From NCBI GenBank assembly GCA_030431055.1, contig JAUIJA010000001.1:372001-436000 (forward strand): 64,000 nucleotides of DNA, given 5' to 3'. The notes under the pieces were generated by a model that saw only the letters and a program-made list of their open reading frames with translations, did not search any database and was not told the DNA's origin. Both the position numbers and the translations under genes were made by a program. Of the stretch, positions 36,672 to 46,191 are shown piece after piece. The stretch comes from Bacteroidia bacterium (GTDB lineage Bacteria > Bacteroidota > Bacteroidia > Flavobacteriales > Flavobacteriaceae). Position 1 is the first letter of the stretch. Each line of letters begins with the position of its first letter.

Positions 36672-37739
36672 TTACTTAGCTTCTTTTATCAGATAAACAT
36701 AAACCGGGAAGTGATCACTATATCCTGGAACTCCGTTTGAATTTCTTCTCGGATAGCCTTTGTATCTTCCTTCTGTTTGAATAAGGTATGGTTTAATAAA
36801 CCTTCCTACTTTCCAATATGTCCAAGTGCTTAAATCTTTTCTTACTAATGGTTCAGAAAGGATAATTTGGTCGAATAAATTCCATGCATCTCTATAACCA
36901 AGCGTTCCTTCTCCATTTTTGTACAATTTCTCCATTGGATTGTACATTCCGAATTTCTTTACACTTTCTTTTTTACCTACAGCACCAACTTCTTTACGAA
37001 CACTTTTATTAACTGGATCATCATTTAAATCTCCCATTGTAATGATTTTCGCATTAGGGTTGATTTTATAAAGAGAATCAATTATTTGTCTGTTTAATTT
37101 TCCTGCTGCTTCTCTAAAAGGACTACTTCTTTTTTCTCCACCCGAACGAGATGGCCAGTGATTTACAATAAAACTAATTTCTTCTCCGTCTAACATTCCT
37201 GTAACCAATAATTGATCACGTGTATATTTTCTCGCAGAACTGTCGAACGTTTTATTTTTGTTCTTTTTATCTTCCATTCCATCATAAATCATTAACGGAA
37301 TATTGGTATAACTAGTAGGAGTAAAATATTCTGGTTTGTATAAGAAACCTACATCAATTCCTCTTTTATCTGGAGAATCATAATGAATAATTTTATATCC
37401 TAAATCGACAATTTTAGGGTGATTTACAAGGTCTTCTAAAACTCCTCTGTTTTCAACCTCACAAGTTCCAATAACAACTGGAGTTTGTTTTTGAACTTCG
37501 CTTACTCCTAATTCGGAAATTACACGAGCTAGATTATCTAACTTTTGTTTATAATTTTTTGAAGTCCACCCATGTGAAGGAGTATATTCTTGATCATAAT
37601 TTACAGGATCTTTAATAGTATCGAATAAATTTTCGAGGTTGTAAAAGGCTACAGTATGCAGTTTAAATTTCTTTTGTTGAGAGAATGAATTAACCGCAAC
37701 AAAAAGGGCTAAAGCCAGGTAATAGATCTTAAATTTCAT
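36672..37739 (-). CDS. Secreted endonuclease/exonuclease/phosphatase-family protein
   Basis: A 355-residue exported protein with a signal peptide (1-20, ending SFSQ). The DNase I-like EEP fold is shown by FYNLENLFDT (33-42), the catalytic glutamate in GTCEVEN (near 93), VNHWPSRSGG (near 193), GDLNDDP (near 236) and YSDHFPVYV (near 340). Family members cut DNA or hydrolyse phosphodiesters. It is divergent from a TonB receptor operon with DUF5689-type lipoproteins, so a role in extracellular nucleic acid or phosphate scavenging is plausible but inferred. Confidence 0.88.
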   Translation of the reverse strand: MKFKIYYLALALFVAVNSFSQQKKFKLHTVAFYNLENLFDTIKDPVNYDQEYTPSHGWTSKNYKQKLDNLARVISELGVSEVQKQTPVVIGTCEVENRGVLEDLVNHPKIVDLGYKIIHYDSPDKRGIDVGFLYKPEYFTPTSYTNIPLMIYDGMEDKKNKNKTFDSSARKYTRDQLLVTGMLDGEEISFIVNHWPSRSGGEKRSSPFREAAGKLNRQIIDSLYKINPNAKIITMGDLNDDPVNKSVRKEVGAVGKKESVKKFGMYNPMEKLYKNGEGTLGYRDAWNLFDQIILSEPLVRKDLSTWTYWKVGRFIKPYLIQTEGRYKGYPRRNSNGVPGYSDHFPVYVYLIKEAK

Positions 37740-37783
37740 AATTTGAATGTTATGTTATTGTCAATTTTAAAACAAAATGGGTG

Positions 37784-37792
37784 CCAAAGTTA
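37784..37792 (-). promoter_or_regulatory. -7 box of the nuclease-fold gene
   Basis: Minus strand TAACTTTGG, matching TAnnTTTG. It lies back to back with the receptor promoter at 37813-37821. Confidence 0.55.
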
Positions 37793-37812
37793 TTAATTTA
37801 TATCAAAAGTTG

Positions 37813-37821
37813 TACATTTGT
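37813..37821 (+). promoter_or_regulatory. TonB receptor operon -7 box
   Basis: TACATTTGT, a full match to TAnnTTTGY, giving a leader of about 53 nt before the ATG at 37880. Confidence 0.65.
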
Positions 37822-37879
37822 GGGCTGTTAAGTTATTAATACTTAACCTTTAAATTATTATTAATTGATAAATTAGTTT

Positions 37880-40663
37880 ATGAAAAAACTTTTATTTAGT
37901 GCTGTTTTGTGTTTACTAAGTATTGTTATGCATGCACAAGAAAACCCTGCTCTAAAAGGTAAAGTAATTGACTCTAAGAGTCAAAAGCCATTACAAAATG
38001 TTGTGGCTACAGTTTTAAGTACTAATACTTCAGTTGTGTCTGGAGTTGATGGTGTTTTTGTTTTTCAAACATTACCAAGTGCTGAGCCAGTTTTAGAAAT
38101 TTCGTATCCAGGCTACAAAAAACAAACGTTCATTTTAGAACCTGTAGAAGGAGAAACTTTAGATTTAGGAGAAATTTCTTTAGAGGAAGATATTACTTCT
38201 GAATTAGAAATTAGCTTAGTAACTATTACTGAAAACGATTTGGGTGATGAGAACACCGGATCTGAAAGTACTTCTGGATTATTACAAGCTTCTCGTGACA
38301 CGTATCAAAGAACAGCTGCTTTCAACTGGGGGCAAGCTCGTTTTAGAATTCGTGGTTTAGACAATCAATATGGAAACACTATGATTAATGGTATTTCTAT
38401 GAATAAAATTTACGACGGTAGACCACAATGGGGTAACTGGGGTGGTTTAAATGATGCGACTCGTAATCAAGAATTCACAATGGGTTCTAAGCCGTCTGAT
38501 TATACTTTTGGTGGAATTTTAGGTACGCAAGAAATTAATACTCGTGCTTCTCATTATAGACCAGGAAATCGTGTAACATTCTCAAGTACAAACAGAAACT
38601 ATTTCTGGAGAGCTATGGCTACACACGCATCTGGATTTAATAAAAAAGGATGGGCTTTTGTAGTTTCAGGTTCTAGAAGATGGGCTCAAGAAGGTTATTT
38701 TAATGGAACTGATTATGCTGCAAACTCTTTGTTTGCATCTGTTGAGAAAAAATTCAACGATAAACACAGTTTAAACTTAACGTCTATTTACGCTCAAAAT
38801 AGTAGAGGAAAAACATCTCCTAATACTCAAGAGGTAATTGACTTAATGGGAGAAAAATACAACTCTTACTGGGGTTGGCATGGTGATCAAAAGCGTAACT
38901 CTAGAGAGAAAAACATTGTTGAGCCAATTAACATGTTATCACACTACTGGAAAATGAGTGAGAAAACAACTTTAAATACTAACGTTGCTTTTCAAACAGG
39001 TTCTATAGGAAACTCTAGATTAGATTTCCAAAATGCTAATAATCCAGATCCTACATATTATAAAAACTTACCTAGTTATGCTATTAACGAAGGAGCTTCT
39101 CAAACTGAAATTGATGATGTTTTAAATGACTTTTTAGCTTCTCCACAAGTTGATTGGGCTGCAATTTATTCAGCTAATCAAAATTCTGCAACACCAGGAA
39201 AAAGTGTTTATGTATTATATGAAGACAGAACAGATGATACACAATGGAGTGCAAACTCTATTTTAAAGTCAAGTTTATCAAACCATGTTTCTTTAAACGC
39301 TGCGGTAAACTTTAAACGTTTAAAGTCTCATAACTTTCAAAACTTGTTAGACTTATTAGGTGGTGAATATTTCTTAGATATTGATCCGTTTTTTACAGGG
39401 GAAGCTACAAATTCAGATTTAAACAACCCAGGAAGAGTTGTTTATGAAAATGATGAGTATGGTTATAATTATAATCTATATTCTACTGTTTTTGATGGAT
39501 TTACACAATTCAAATTCAACTATAATAAATTTGATTTTTACTTAGCACAATCTTTCTCTAGAACACAATATCAAAGAGAAGGATTATATAGAAATGGTAT
39601 TTATCCTACTAATTCTTATGGTAAAAGTGATAAAGTTGTTTATGAGAACTTTGGTTTTAAAGGTGGATTAACGTATAAAATTACAGGTCGTCATATGTTA
39701 GACTTTAACGGTTTATATATGACAAAAGCACCTATTTTACGTAATGTTTTCTCAAATGCTCGTTTAAATAATAATATTACGCCAGATTTAGAAAGTGAAA
39801 GAATCACTTCGTTTGATGCTAGTTATATTATTCAAGCACCTAAGTTTAAAGCAAGATTAACAGGTTTCTTTAATAAAATTCAAAACAGTTCTGAAATTTC
39901 TTTCTTCTACGGAGAGGGTATTGCAGAAATTGTTAATCAAGGTGATGCAAACTTCAACAATGCTTTTGTAAGTGAAATTGTAACAGGAATCGACAAACAA
40001 TCAATTGGTGGTGAATTAGGTATCGATTATCAAATTACACCTACAATCAAAGCTATTGCTGCAGCTTCTTACGGCCAATATATTTATTCAGATAATGCTA
40101 ACTTAATTACAAATGATGATAATAGAGTTGCTGATGGATTAAACCCAATTAGAAACTTTGGAACAACTTATTTAAAAGACTATCGTCAGCCAGGTGTTCC
40201 TCAACAAGCCTACTCTTTTGGTTTAGAATATAGAGATCCTCACTTCTGGTGGATTAGCGCTAACGTAAATTACTTATCAGAAAGATATATTGATGTTTCA
40301 AGTATTTTAAGAACTGAAAACTTTATTGTTGACCAACAGACAGGTTTAGGTTATGCAGGTGCTACTGAATCTAATGTTAAAAGAATTTTAAAGCAAGAAA
40401 AGTTTGATCCTGTTTCTTTAGTTAACTTACTTGGAGGTAAGTCTTGGAGAATCAGCAAGAAGAATAGAAATACTTTTGGTATCTTTGCTATAGTAAACAA
40501 TGTTTTCGATATTCAATATAAAACTGGTGGTTTCGAGCAATCTAGAAAAGCTACTTATCCAGATTTAGTTGCTGATCAAGCCAACGGAACACCTTCTTTT
40601 GGATCTAAATATTTCTACGGTTATGGTAGAACATATTTTGTAAACATGTACTTAAACTTTTAA
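37880..40663 (+). CDS. TonB-dependent receptor
   Basis: A 927-residue outer-membrane importer. Signal peptide 1-20 (ending MHAQ), carboxypeptidase-like regulatory domain (about 25-105, with ALKGKVIDSKSQKPLQNV), plug domain (about 130-240, RIRGLDNQYGNTMINGISM) and a 22-strand barrel ending YFVNMYLNF. It is not a SusC type: no SusD gene follows. Instead two lipoproteins follow at 12- and 9-base gaps, a choice-of-anchor J protein and a DUF5689 protein, probably surface partners. A divergent gene encodes a secreted nuclease-fold protein. The ligand is unknown. Confidence 0.93.
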   Translation: MKKLLFSAVLCLLSIVMHAQENPALKGKVIDSKSQKPLQNVVATVLSTNTSVVSGVDGVFVFQTLPSAEPVLEISYPGYKKQTFILEPVEGETLDLGEISLEEDITSELEISLVTITENDLGDENTGSESTSGLLQASRDTYQRTAAFNWGQARFRIRGLDNQYGNTMINGISMNKIYDGRPQWGNWGGLNDATRNQEFTMGSKPSDYTFGGILGTQEINTRASHYRPGNRVTFSSTNRNYFWRAMATHASGFNKKGWAFVVSGSRRWAQEGYFNGTDYAANSLFASVEKKFNDKHSLNLTSIYAQNSRGKTSPNTQEVIDLMGEKYNSYWGWHGDQKRNSREKNIVEPINMLSHYWKMSEKTTLNTNVAFQTGSIGNSRLDFQNANNPDPTYYKNLPSYAINEGASQTEIDDVLNDFLASPQVDWAAIYSANQNSATPGKSVYVLYEDRTDDTQWSANSILKSSLSNHVSLNAAVNFKRLKSHNFQNLLDLLGGEYFLDIDPFFTGEATNSDLNNPGRVVYENDEYGYNYNLYSTVFDGFTQFKFNYNKFDFYLAQSFSRTQYQREGLYRNGIYPTNSYGKSDKVVYENFGFKGGLTYKITGRHMLDFNGLYMTKAPILRNVFSNARLNNNITPDLESERITSFDASYIIQAPKFKARLTGFFNKIQNSSEISFFYGEGIAEIVNQGDANFNNAFVSEIVTGIDKQSIGGELGIDYQITPTIKAIAAASYGQYIYSDNANLITNDDNRVADGLNPIRNFGTTYLKDYRQPGVPQQAYSFGLEYRDPHFWWISANVNYLSERYIDVSSILRTENFIVDQQTGLGYAGATESNVKRILKQEKFDPVSLVNLLGGKSWRISKKNRNTFGIFAIVNNVFDIQYKTGGFEQSRKATYPDLVADQANGTPSFGSKYFYGYGRTYFVNMYLNF

Positions 40664-40675
40664 AAAAACTGCTTT

Positions 40676-41284
40676 ATGAAAAAAATATTTATATCACTAT
40701 TCGTTATTAGTACAGCTTTTTTAACAAGTTGTAGTAATGAAGATGATTATGCTATCGCATCGTTTATTCCGTTGTTATATTCGGAAGACTTTCCTGATGA
40801 TGATATTGATTTTAATCAAACATTTGATTTTGAAGGATGGACTAACTTTTCAGAAGCTGGTTCTAAATTATGGATAGAAAGAGCTTTTCAAGGTGATGGT
40901 TATATCCAATTTAGTTCTTTTAATTCAGGTGATCCTTCTAATATCGGTTGGGCAATAACTCCTGCTGTAAATTTAGATGAAACCGAAAATGAAGTGCTTA
41001 CATTTGAATCTGCATCAAACTTTGTTGATAATCCAGATAACAAATTAGAAATTTTTATCTCAACCGATTATGATGGTGTTGATGTTTTAAATGCTACTTG
41101 GGAGCAACTAACTGCAACTGTTGCTGATAACACAACAAATGATTATATATATATCCCATCTGGAGAAATTGACTTGTCAAGCTATACTGGCAATATTCAT
41201 ATTGGATTTAAAGTTACTGGAAATAGTACTACTTTAGATGGTCTATTTCAAGTTGATAAAATTCGTATATTTTCAAAAAATTAA
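40676..41284 (+). CDS. Surface lipoprotein, choice-of-anchor J type
   Basis: A 202-residue lipoprotein. The signal ends at C19 in LTSC, followed by SNEDD, acidic residues typical of the surface-export signal of Bacteroidota lipoproteins. The body (45-200) is a jelly-roll of the choice-of-anchor J kind: FDFEGWTNFSEAGSKLWIERAF, YIQFSSFNSGDPSN and VDKIRIFSKN. A similar domain forms the C-terminal half of the next gene. It probably binds the ligand of the TonB receptor. Confidence 0.8.
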   Translation: MKKIFISLFVISTAFLTSCSNEDDYAIASFIPLLYSEDFPDDDIDFNQTFDFEGWTNFSEAGSKLWIERAFQGDGYIQFSSFNSGDPSNIGWAITPAVNLDETENEVLTFESASNFVDNPDNKLEIFISTDYDGVDVLNATWEQLTATVADNTTNDYIYIPSGEIDLSSYTGNIHIGFKVTGNSTTLDGLFQVDKIRIFSKN

Positions 41285-41293
41285 TATTTAGCT

Positions 41294-42628
41294 ATGAAAA
41301 AATTAAAATTAATTTTAACAGGTGCTATTTTAACAACGTTTGCTAGTTGTGTAAATGGAGACCATTATGGAGTATTAGAAAGCGAGTGTGCTACTATGAC
41401 TCCTACTGTAGAAATCGTAGACCTTAATGGAACAGCAACTACAACGCCACAACAGTGGATAGGGGAAGATGTTCTAGAAGCCTACGCTGTTTCAAGTGAT
41501 GAAGGTGGTAATTTTTATAAATCAATCTCAATGGTTGGTTATGATACAGCAGGTAATGAATATGGTTTCAGTATTCCTGTAGATCAATATAACCTTTACA
41601 CTCAGTTTGAACCAGGAAGAAAAGTGTATATTAACTTAAATGAGTTGTATTTTGCAATTGATGATCGTACAGATGCGCTTGAAATTGGTACTTTATATGA
41701 AGGACAAGTTGGTAGAATTGCGATTAATAGATATGAAGAAAAAATCATCCGCTCTTGTGAAAAAATAGACGAGGAAGATTTAGTGATTACTGGCTTATCA
41801 ATTACTGAAGCTCAAGACGATCAATATTTAAATAGATTGATTGAATTTGATTACGTTCAATTTGCAAATTCTTCTCTTGGATTTACATATTTTGATGCTA
41901 ATTTAAATTCTATTGGTGGAGCTACAAATCATATTTTAGCCGATGAAGATGGTAATACTTTAACTGTAAGAGTAAGTGAATATGCTACTTTTGCTGGCGA
42001 TATGATACCTGATGGAAATGGTAAAGTTCGTGGCGTAATGACTAAATACAATAGTAGTGGAGGTGGAAATCCTTATCAATTTATGATTAGAACTTTAAAT
42101 GATGTTATGTTAGATAACCCTAGAGTTGATTTTTCATTTTTAAATACTGTTAATGAAGATTTTGAATCTTATGATACAGATGAAGATACATTTGTAAAAT
42201 ATTTTAATATTGCTATGAACGGAAATAGGTTATGGCAAGTAAAAGAATATAGTTCAAATCAATATATTCAAATGAGTTCATATAATTCAGGAAGCTCTAA
42301 TAGGTCTTTATTTGTCATTCCTGTAAATTTTGATAACGCAAATAATTTATCTTTTAAAACTAGAGATGGATATAATAATGGTGATCCTTTAAAAGTATAT
42401 TATTCAACTGATTTTGATCCTTCAAACCCTACATCAGGTACTTTAAATGATATAACCTCTAATTTCACTATTGCTACAGGAACTAGTAGTGGTTATGCAT
42501 CAAACTTTACAAATAGTGGAGTGTATAATTTAGGTTTATCTGGTAATGGGTATATAATTTTTGAATATATAGGAAATTCTTCCGGTATTACTACCACTAT
42601 ACAAATTGATGATATTGTAATCAACTAA
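41294..42628 (+). CDS. DUF5689 and choice-of-anchor J lipoprotein
   Basis: A 444-residue lipoprotein (lipobox FASC, C19). The N-terminal domain (about 40-275, with YKSISMVGYDTAGNEYG and VRGVMTKYNSSGGGNPYQFMIR) fits DUF5689, an OB-like fold found in Bacteroidota surface proteins. The C-terminal part (285-444, NEDFESYDTDEDTF, YIQMSSYNSGSSN, IQIDDIVIN) is a choice-of-anchor J jelly-roll similar to the preceding protein. It is the last gene of the receptor operon, followed by a strong terminator. Confidence 0.8.
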   Translation: MKKLKLILTGAILTTFASCVNGDHYGVLESECATMTPTVEIVDLNGTATTTPQQWIGEDVLEAYAVSSDEGGNFYKSISMVGYDTAGNEYGFSIPVDQYNLYTQFEPGRKVYINLNELYFAIDDRTDALEIGTLYEGQVGRIAINRYEEKIIRSCEKIDEEDLVITGLSITEAQDDQYLNRLIEFDYVQFANSSLGFTYFDANLNSIGGATNHILADEDGNTLTVRVSEYATFAGDMIPDGNGKVRGVMTKYNSSGGGNPYQFMIRTLNDVMLDNPRVDFSFLNTVNEDFESYDTDEDTFVKYFNIAMNGNRLWQVKEYSSNQYIQMSSYNSGSSNRSLFVIPVNFDNANNLSFKTRDGYNNGDPLKVYYSTDFDPSNPTSGTLNDITSNFTIATGTSSGYASNFTNSGVYNLGLSGNGYIIFEYIGNSSGITTTIQIDDIVIN

Positions 42629-42649
42629 TAATTAGTTAGATAAAATTCT

Positions 42650-42680
42650 AAAAAACGCCTTCGTTTGAAGGCGTTTTTTT
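42650..42680 (+). terminator. Terminator of the receptor operon
   Basis: ACGCCTTC/GAAGGCGT stem with a 4-base loop, A-run before and T7 after. Confidence 0.9.
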
Positions 42681-42694
42681 ATTTCAAATAATTG

Positions 42695-42703
42695 TACTTT
42701 TGT
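42695..42703 (+). promoter_or_regulatory. hflX -7 box
   Basis: TACTTTTGT, a full match to TAnnTTTGY, 17 bases before the ATG. Confidence 0.65.
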
Positions 42704-42720
42704 AATGCTAAAGAAAGACT

Positions 42721-43950
42721 ATGTTAGAAAAAGATAATCACGTATTTGAAAAAACCGTTGTTGTAGGAATCGTTACTCAAAATCAAGATGAAGATAAACT
42801 TCGCGAATATTTAGATGAGTTAGAATTCTTAACTTATACTGCTGGAGGAGAAGTAATCAAGCGTTTTTGGCAAAAAATGGATAAACCTAATCCAAAAACT
42901 TTTGTTGGTTCAGGAAAGTTAGAAGACATCAAGTACTTTGTAAAAGACAATGATGTTTCTACTGTAATTTTTGATGATGAATTGTCTCCTTCCCAACAAA
43001 AAAACATCAATCGTGAACTTGGTGATGATTGTAAGGTTTTGGATAGAACCAATCTAATTCTCGATATTTTTGCACAACGTGCCCAAACTTCTTATGCAAG
43101 AACTCAGGTAGAATTAGCCCAATATCAATACTTATTACCACGTTTAACAGGAATGTGGACGCACCTTGAGCGTCAACGTGGTGGAATTGGAATGCGTGGT
43201 CCTGGTGAAACAGAAATTGAAACCGATAGACGTATTGTACGCGATAGAATTTCCTTGCTTAAAGACAAAATCAAAACGATTGATAAGCAAATGGCTATTC
43301 AAAGAGGAAATCGTGGCGCTTTAGTTCGAGTTGCTTTAGTTGGTTATACTAATGTAGGAAAATCAACTTTAATGAATGCCGTGGGTAAAAGTGAAGTTTT
43401 TGTCGAAAATAAATTATTCGCAACTCTTGATACAACAGTTCGTAAAGTCGTAATTAAAAACCTTCCTTTTCTATTAAGTGATACGGTAGGTTTTATTCGA
43501 AAATTACCTACGCAATTGGTTGAATCATTCAAAAGTACGTTAGATGAAGTTCGCGAAGCCGATTTATTACTACATGTTGTTGATATTTCACATCCCGATT
43601 TTGAAGATCACATTGCTTCTGTAAATAATATTTTAAAGGAAATTGAAAGTGATGATAAACCAACAATTATGGTTTTTAATAAAATTGATGCTTACAAACC
43701 TGCTTATTTTGATGAAGATAATTTAGAAATTGAAAAAGAGTCTAAGCATTACACTTTAGAAGAATGGAAACATACTTGGATGAACAAAATGGGAGAAGAT
43801 AATGCGCTTTTTATTTCGGCAACTGATAAATTGAATTTTGAAGAATTTAGAAAAAAAGTTTATGAAGCTGTTCGTGAAATTCACATTACTCGTTTTCCGT
43901 ATAATAATTTTTTATATCCTGAATATAAAGACCTTGAAGATATAGAATAA
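42721..43950 (+). CDS. hflX: Ribosome-splitting GTPase HflX
   Basis: A 409-residue GTPase that in other bacteria binds and splits stalled ribosomes under heat or antibiotic stress. The N-terminal HflX domain holds VGSGKLEDIK (about 60-70); a helical linker with RLTGMWTHLERQRGGIGMRGPGETEIETDRR follows. The G domain shows GYTNVGKSTL (G1, near 204), DTVGF (G3, near 258) and NKID (G4, near 321). It has its own promoter and terminator and no hfq or hflK/C neighbour, as is usual in this phylum. Confidence 0.97.
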   Translation: MLEKDNHVFEKTVVVGIVTQNQDEDKLREYLDELEFLTYTAGGEVIKRFWQKMDKPNPKTFVGSGKLEDIKYFVKDNDVSTVIFDDELSPSQQKNINRELGDDCKVLDRTNLILDIFAQRAQTSYARTQVELAQYQYLLPRLTGMWTHLERQRGGIGMRGPGETEIETDRRIVRDRISLLKDKIKTIDKQMAIQRGNRGALVRVALVGYTNVGKSTLMNAVGKSEVFVENKLFATLDTTVRKVVIKNLPFLLSDTVGFIRKLPTQLVESFKSTLDEVREADLLLHVVDISHPDFEDHIASVNNILKEIESDDKPTIMVFNKIDAYKPAYFDEDNLEIEKESKHYTLEEWKHTWMNKMGEDNALFISATDKLNFEEFRKKVYEAVREIHITRFPYNNFLYPEYKDLEDIE

Positions 43951-43979
43951 AAAAAGACCTCAAATTGAGGTCTTTTTTT
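43949..43979. terminator. Bidirectional terminator between hflX and the DUF3078 gene
   Basis: GACCTCA/TGAGGTC stem flanked by A7 and T7, between two convergent genes. Confidence 0.9.
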
Positions 43980-44000
43980 ATGTTTTAAGCGTGTTTTTTA

Positions 44001-44858
44001 TTAGAAATTAGCATTGAATCCTAAACCAATAACTTGGCGCGTTTGAAAACCTCTAAATGCGTTATCGTCATAAATCGTTTGAAAAGCAAAGTTAGTAGAT
44101 AAATACTTGTTGATTTTCATTACAATATTTAACTGATAGTCTAAATCTACATTTTGAGCATCTTCTAAATAATTAGAATATAAGTTAAGAATGTTTTCAA
44201 CTGAAACATTTTTCATCACGTCAAACTTATAATATCCGTTTAAAGCTGCTCCAAACTCATATCGAGTTGTTTTTCCGCCTTCAACACCAAAAACTGAAGC
44301 CGTAGATGGTAAACCTTCTGTAAAATGACTGTGAACAACAATTAATTTTGAAGTTGCTGGCGCAATATTCACTTTTAAATTATCGCTTTTTTTCCATAAC
44401 ATACCTGGTCCAAATTGGAAATATGCTGGAGAAAAGAAATGTGAAATTCTCGTTGTTTGCGTATCTGGATCAAAACCAGAATCCATTTGTGTTTTAAAAT
44501 TGAAAAAAGCAGAATAAAACCAGTTACCTGATGCTTTTTTACCTAAAAGTGAGTTGAATTCAATTCTATCGTCAGTTTTTTGTGTATCCTGACCTTTGAT
44601 TTTTGTTAAACCATAAGCCGCAATAAACTTGTTATCCCAGTTCCAATCACCATTTTTATAATTAAAATCGTAATTAACGTTTACATTTCCGGCGAAGTTG
44701 TTTTGTCCACCTGCTAACCAGTTATCAAATGAAGATTGATTGGCTAATAAAGTAAAAACTCCTTTTTTTGTCCAGTTACTAGTTGAATCTACAGCTGTTT
44801 CTTCTTGCGCAAACAAACTAACTGACATTAAACAAAATACTACTACTAATTTTTTCAT
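44001..44858 (-). CDS. DUF3078-family outer-membrane barrel protein
   Basis: A 285-residue exported protein. Signal peptide 1-17 (ending SLFAQ), then WTKKGVFTLLANQSSFDNWLAGGQNNFAGN, the signature stretch of DUF3078, followed by regularly spaced amphipathic strands ending QVIGLGFNANF, a classical C-terminal barrel strand. Function unknown. A -7 box lies at 44885-44893. Confidence 0.88.
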   Translation of the reverse strand: MKKLVVVFCLMSVSLFAQEETAVDSTSNWTKKGVFTLLANQSSFDNWLAGGQNNFAGNVNVNYDFNYKNGDWNWDNKFIAAYGLTKIKGQDTQKTDDRIEFNSLLGKKASGNWFYSAFFNFKTQMDSGFDPDTQTTRISHFFSPAYFQFGPGMLWKKSDNLKVNIAPATSKLIVVHSHFTEGLPSTASVFGVEGGKTTRYEFGAALNGYYKFDVMKNVSVENILNLYSNYLEDAQNVDLDYQLNIVMKINKYLSTNFAFQTIYDDNAFRGFQTRQVIGLGFNANF

Positions 44859-44884
44859 TTCTTATTTATTTTAAAAAATCGAGT

Positions 44885-44893
44885 GCAAAGGTA
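44885..44893 (-). promoter_or_regulatory. -7 box of the DUF3078 gene
   Basis: Minus strand TACCTTTGC, a full match to TAnnTTTGY, 26 bases before the start codon. Confidence 0.65.
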
Positions 44894-44936
44894 CACTTTC
44901 TCTTAGAAAATCAAACAATTAGAAGATAAAGTGGTT

Positions 44937-45440
44937 TTATTTTCGTTTAAATAAAGGAACTGCTGAACAAGCTTCACCAAACATAATGCTTTTTGAGTGG
45001 TGCATTAATTTTTGAATAGCCAATGTATAAACTTCTTGTGGTACAGGTTTATTTGAACAACCTTTTAAAATTACAGGTTTATCTTTAAATGGAGTATAAT
45101 CAATTTTTGAAAGAATTTCTTCATACCAAGCAATTGTAATGGCTTCTTTATTTCCTTGTATAACTTTTAAAGCAACAGAATTTAAATACACCGTAACCAA
45201 AGCAAATGTCCAAGCAGGTAATACCGCATCTGTGGAACAAGTAATACCAACATACTTATCTTGATAAGCCGACCAATCGAAATTTTTAAGTTCTTCGCGG
45301 AAATCTTTTTCTTTCAGCAAAAACCCTTCAAACAACCATTGCGAAATATCTAATTCTACAACATGCTCATCTGGAAAATAATCTTCTAAATCGAAAACTT
45401 CCAGCGAACTATTAGCTACTTTATTTACAATTTCATCCAT
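44937..45440 (-). CDS. DUF2480-family protein of the SUF operon
   Basis: A 167-residue soluble protein, last gene of the sufS-sufE-sufT group. The motifs SQWLFEGFLLKEKDFREEL, VGITCSTDAVLPAWTFALV and VILKGCSNKPVPQEVY are those of DUF2480. Its cysteines (in ITCS, KGCS, EACS) are conserved-looking and may bind metal or a cluster, but function is unknown. It starts one base after the sufT-like gene, so it is tightly coupled with iron-sulfur assembly. Confidence 0.85.
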   Translation of the reverse strand: MDEIVNKVANSSLEVFDLEDYFPDEHVVELDISQWLFEGFLLKEKDFREELKNFDWSAYQDKYVGITCSTDAVLPAWTFALVTVYLNSVALKVIQGNKEAITIAWYEEILSKIDYTPFKDKPVILKGCSNKPVPQEVYTLAIQKLMHHSKSIMFGEACSAVPLFKRK

Positions 45441-45441
45441 A

Positions 45442-45765
45442 TTAAAGCATTCCCAACTCTAATTTTGCTTCTTCACTCATTAAATCTTTTGTCCATGGTG
45501 GATCGAAAGTAATTTCTACTTCACAAGATTTTACTTCATCAATCGATTTAATTTTTTCTTCCACTTCTTGAGGTAATGTTTCTGCAACAGGACAGTTAGG
45601 AGAAGTTAATGTCATCAGGATTTTTACATCGTTATCTTCATTAATCATTACGTCGTAAATTAACCCTAGTTCGTAAATATCTACTGGAATTTCAGGATCG
45701 AAAATAGTTTTTAAGGTTTTTACTACGTTTTCTCCTAAGTTGATTGTATCGTTAAATTCTTCCAT
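45442..45765 (-). CDS. SufT-like (DUF59/MIP18) iron-sulfur assembly protein
   Basis: A 107-residue protein of the DUF59 family with IFDPEIPVDIYELGLIYDV (about 18-36), TLTSPNCPVAETLP with the conserved cysteine near residue 58, and VEITFDPPWTKDLMSEEAK. DUF59 proteins help mature iron-sulfur proteins, often from suf operons. It sits between sufE and the DUF2480 gene. Confidence 0.92.
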   Translation of the reverse strand: MEEFNDTINLGENVVKTLKTIFDPEIPVDIYELGLIYDVMINEDNDVKILMTLTSPNCPVAETLPQEVEEKIKSIDEVKSCEVEITFDPPWTKDLMSEEAKLELGML

Positions 45766-45771
45766 TTTCTT

Positions 45772-46191
45772 TTAATTTTTAGCTTGAAAAGCTAATGCAT
45801 ACATTTTTATTTGTTTAATCATCGAAACCAATCCGTTTGCACGCGTTGGTGACAAATGCTCTTTTAAACCAATTTCATCAATAAAATCGGTGTTTGCTTC
45901 CAGGATTTCTTTAGGCGAATGATCAGAAAACGTTCGGATTAAAATAGCAATAATTCCTTTTGTTAAAATAGCGTCACTATCAGCTGTAAACACTACATTT
46001 CCATCTTTCTCATCAGCATGAATCCAAACTTTAGACTGACAACCTTTTATTATATTTTCTTCCGTTTTGTATTGTTCGTCTATTAACGGTAATGATTTTC
46101 CTAATTCGATAATGTATTCATAACGTTGCATCCAATCGTCAAACATTGAAAACTCATCGATAATTTCTTCTTGAATTTCTTCTATTCTCAT
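45772..46191 (-). CDS. sufE: SufE cysteine-desulfurase partner
   Basis: Accepts persulfide sulfur from SufS and passes it to the SufBCD scaffold. In this 139-residue protein the acceptor cysteine is C51 in IIKGCQSKVW, the same position as in E. coli SufE. The FSDHSPKEIL and LSPTRANGLVSMI blocks are typical. Its start overlaps the end of the lipoprotein gene by 4 bases. Confidence 0.96.
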   Translation of the reverse strand: MRIEEIQEEIIDEFSMFDDWMQRYEYIIELGKSLPLIDEQYKTEENIIKGCQSKVWIHADEKDGNVVFTADSDAILTKGIIAILIRTFSDHSPKEILEANTDFIDEIGLKEHLSPTRANGLVSMIKQIKMYALAFQAKN

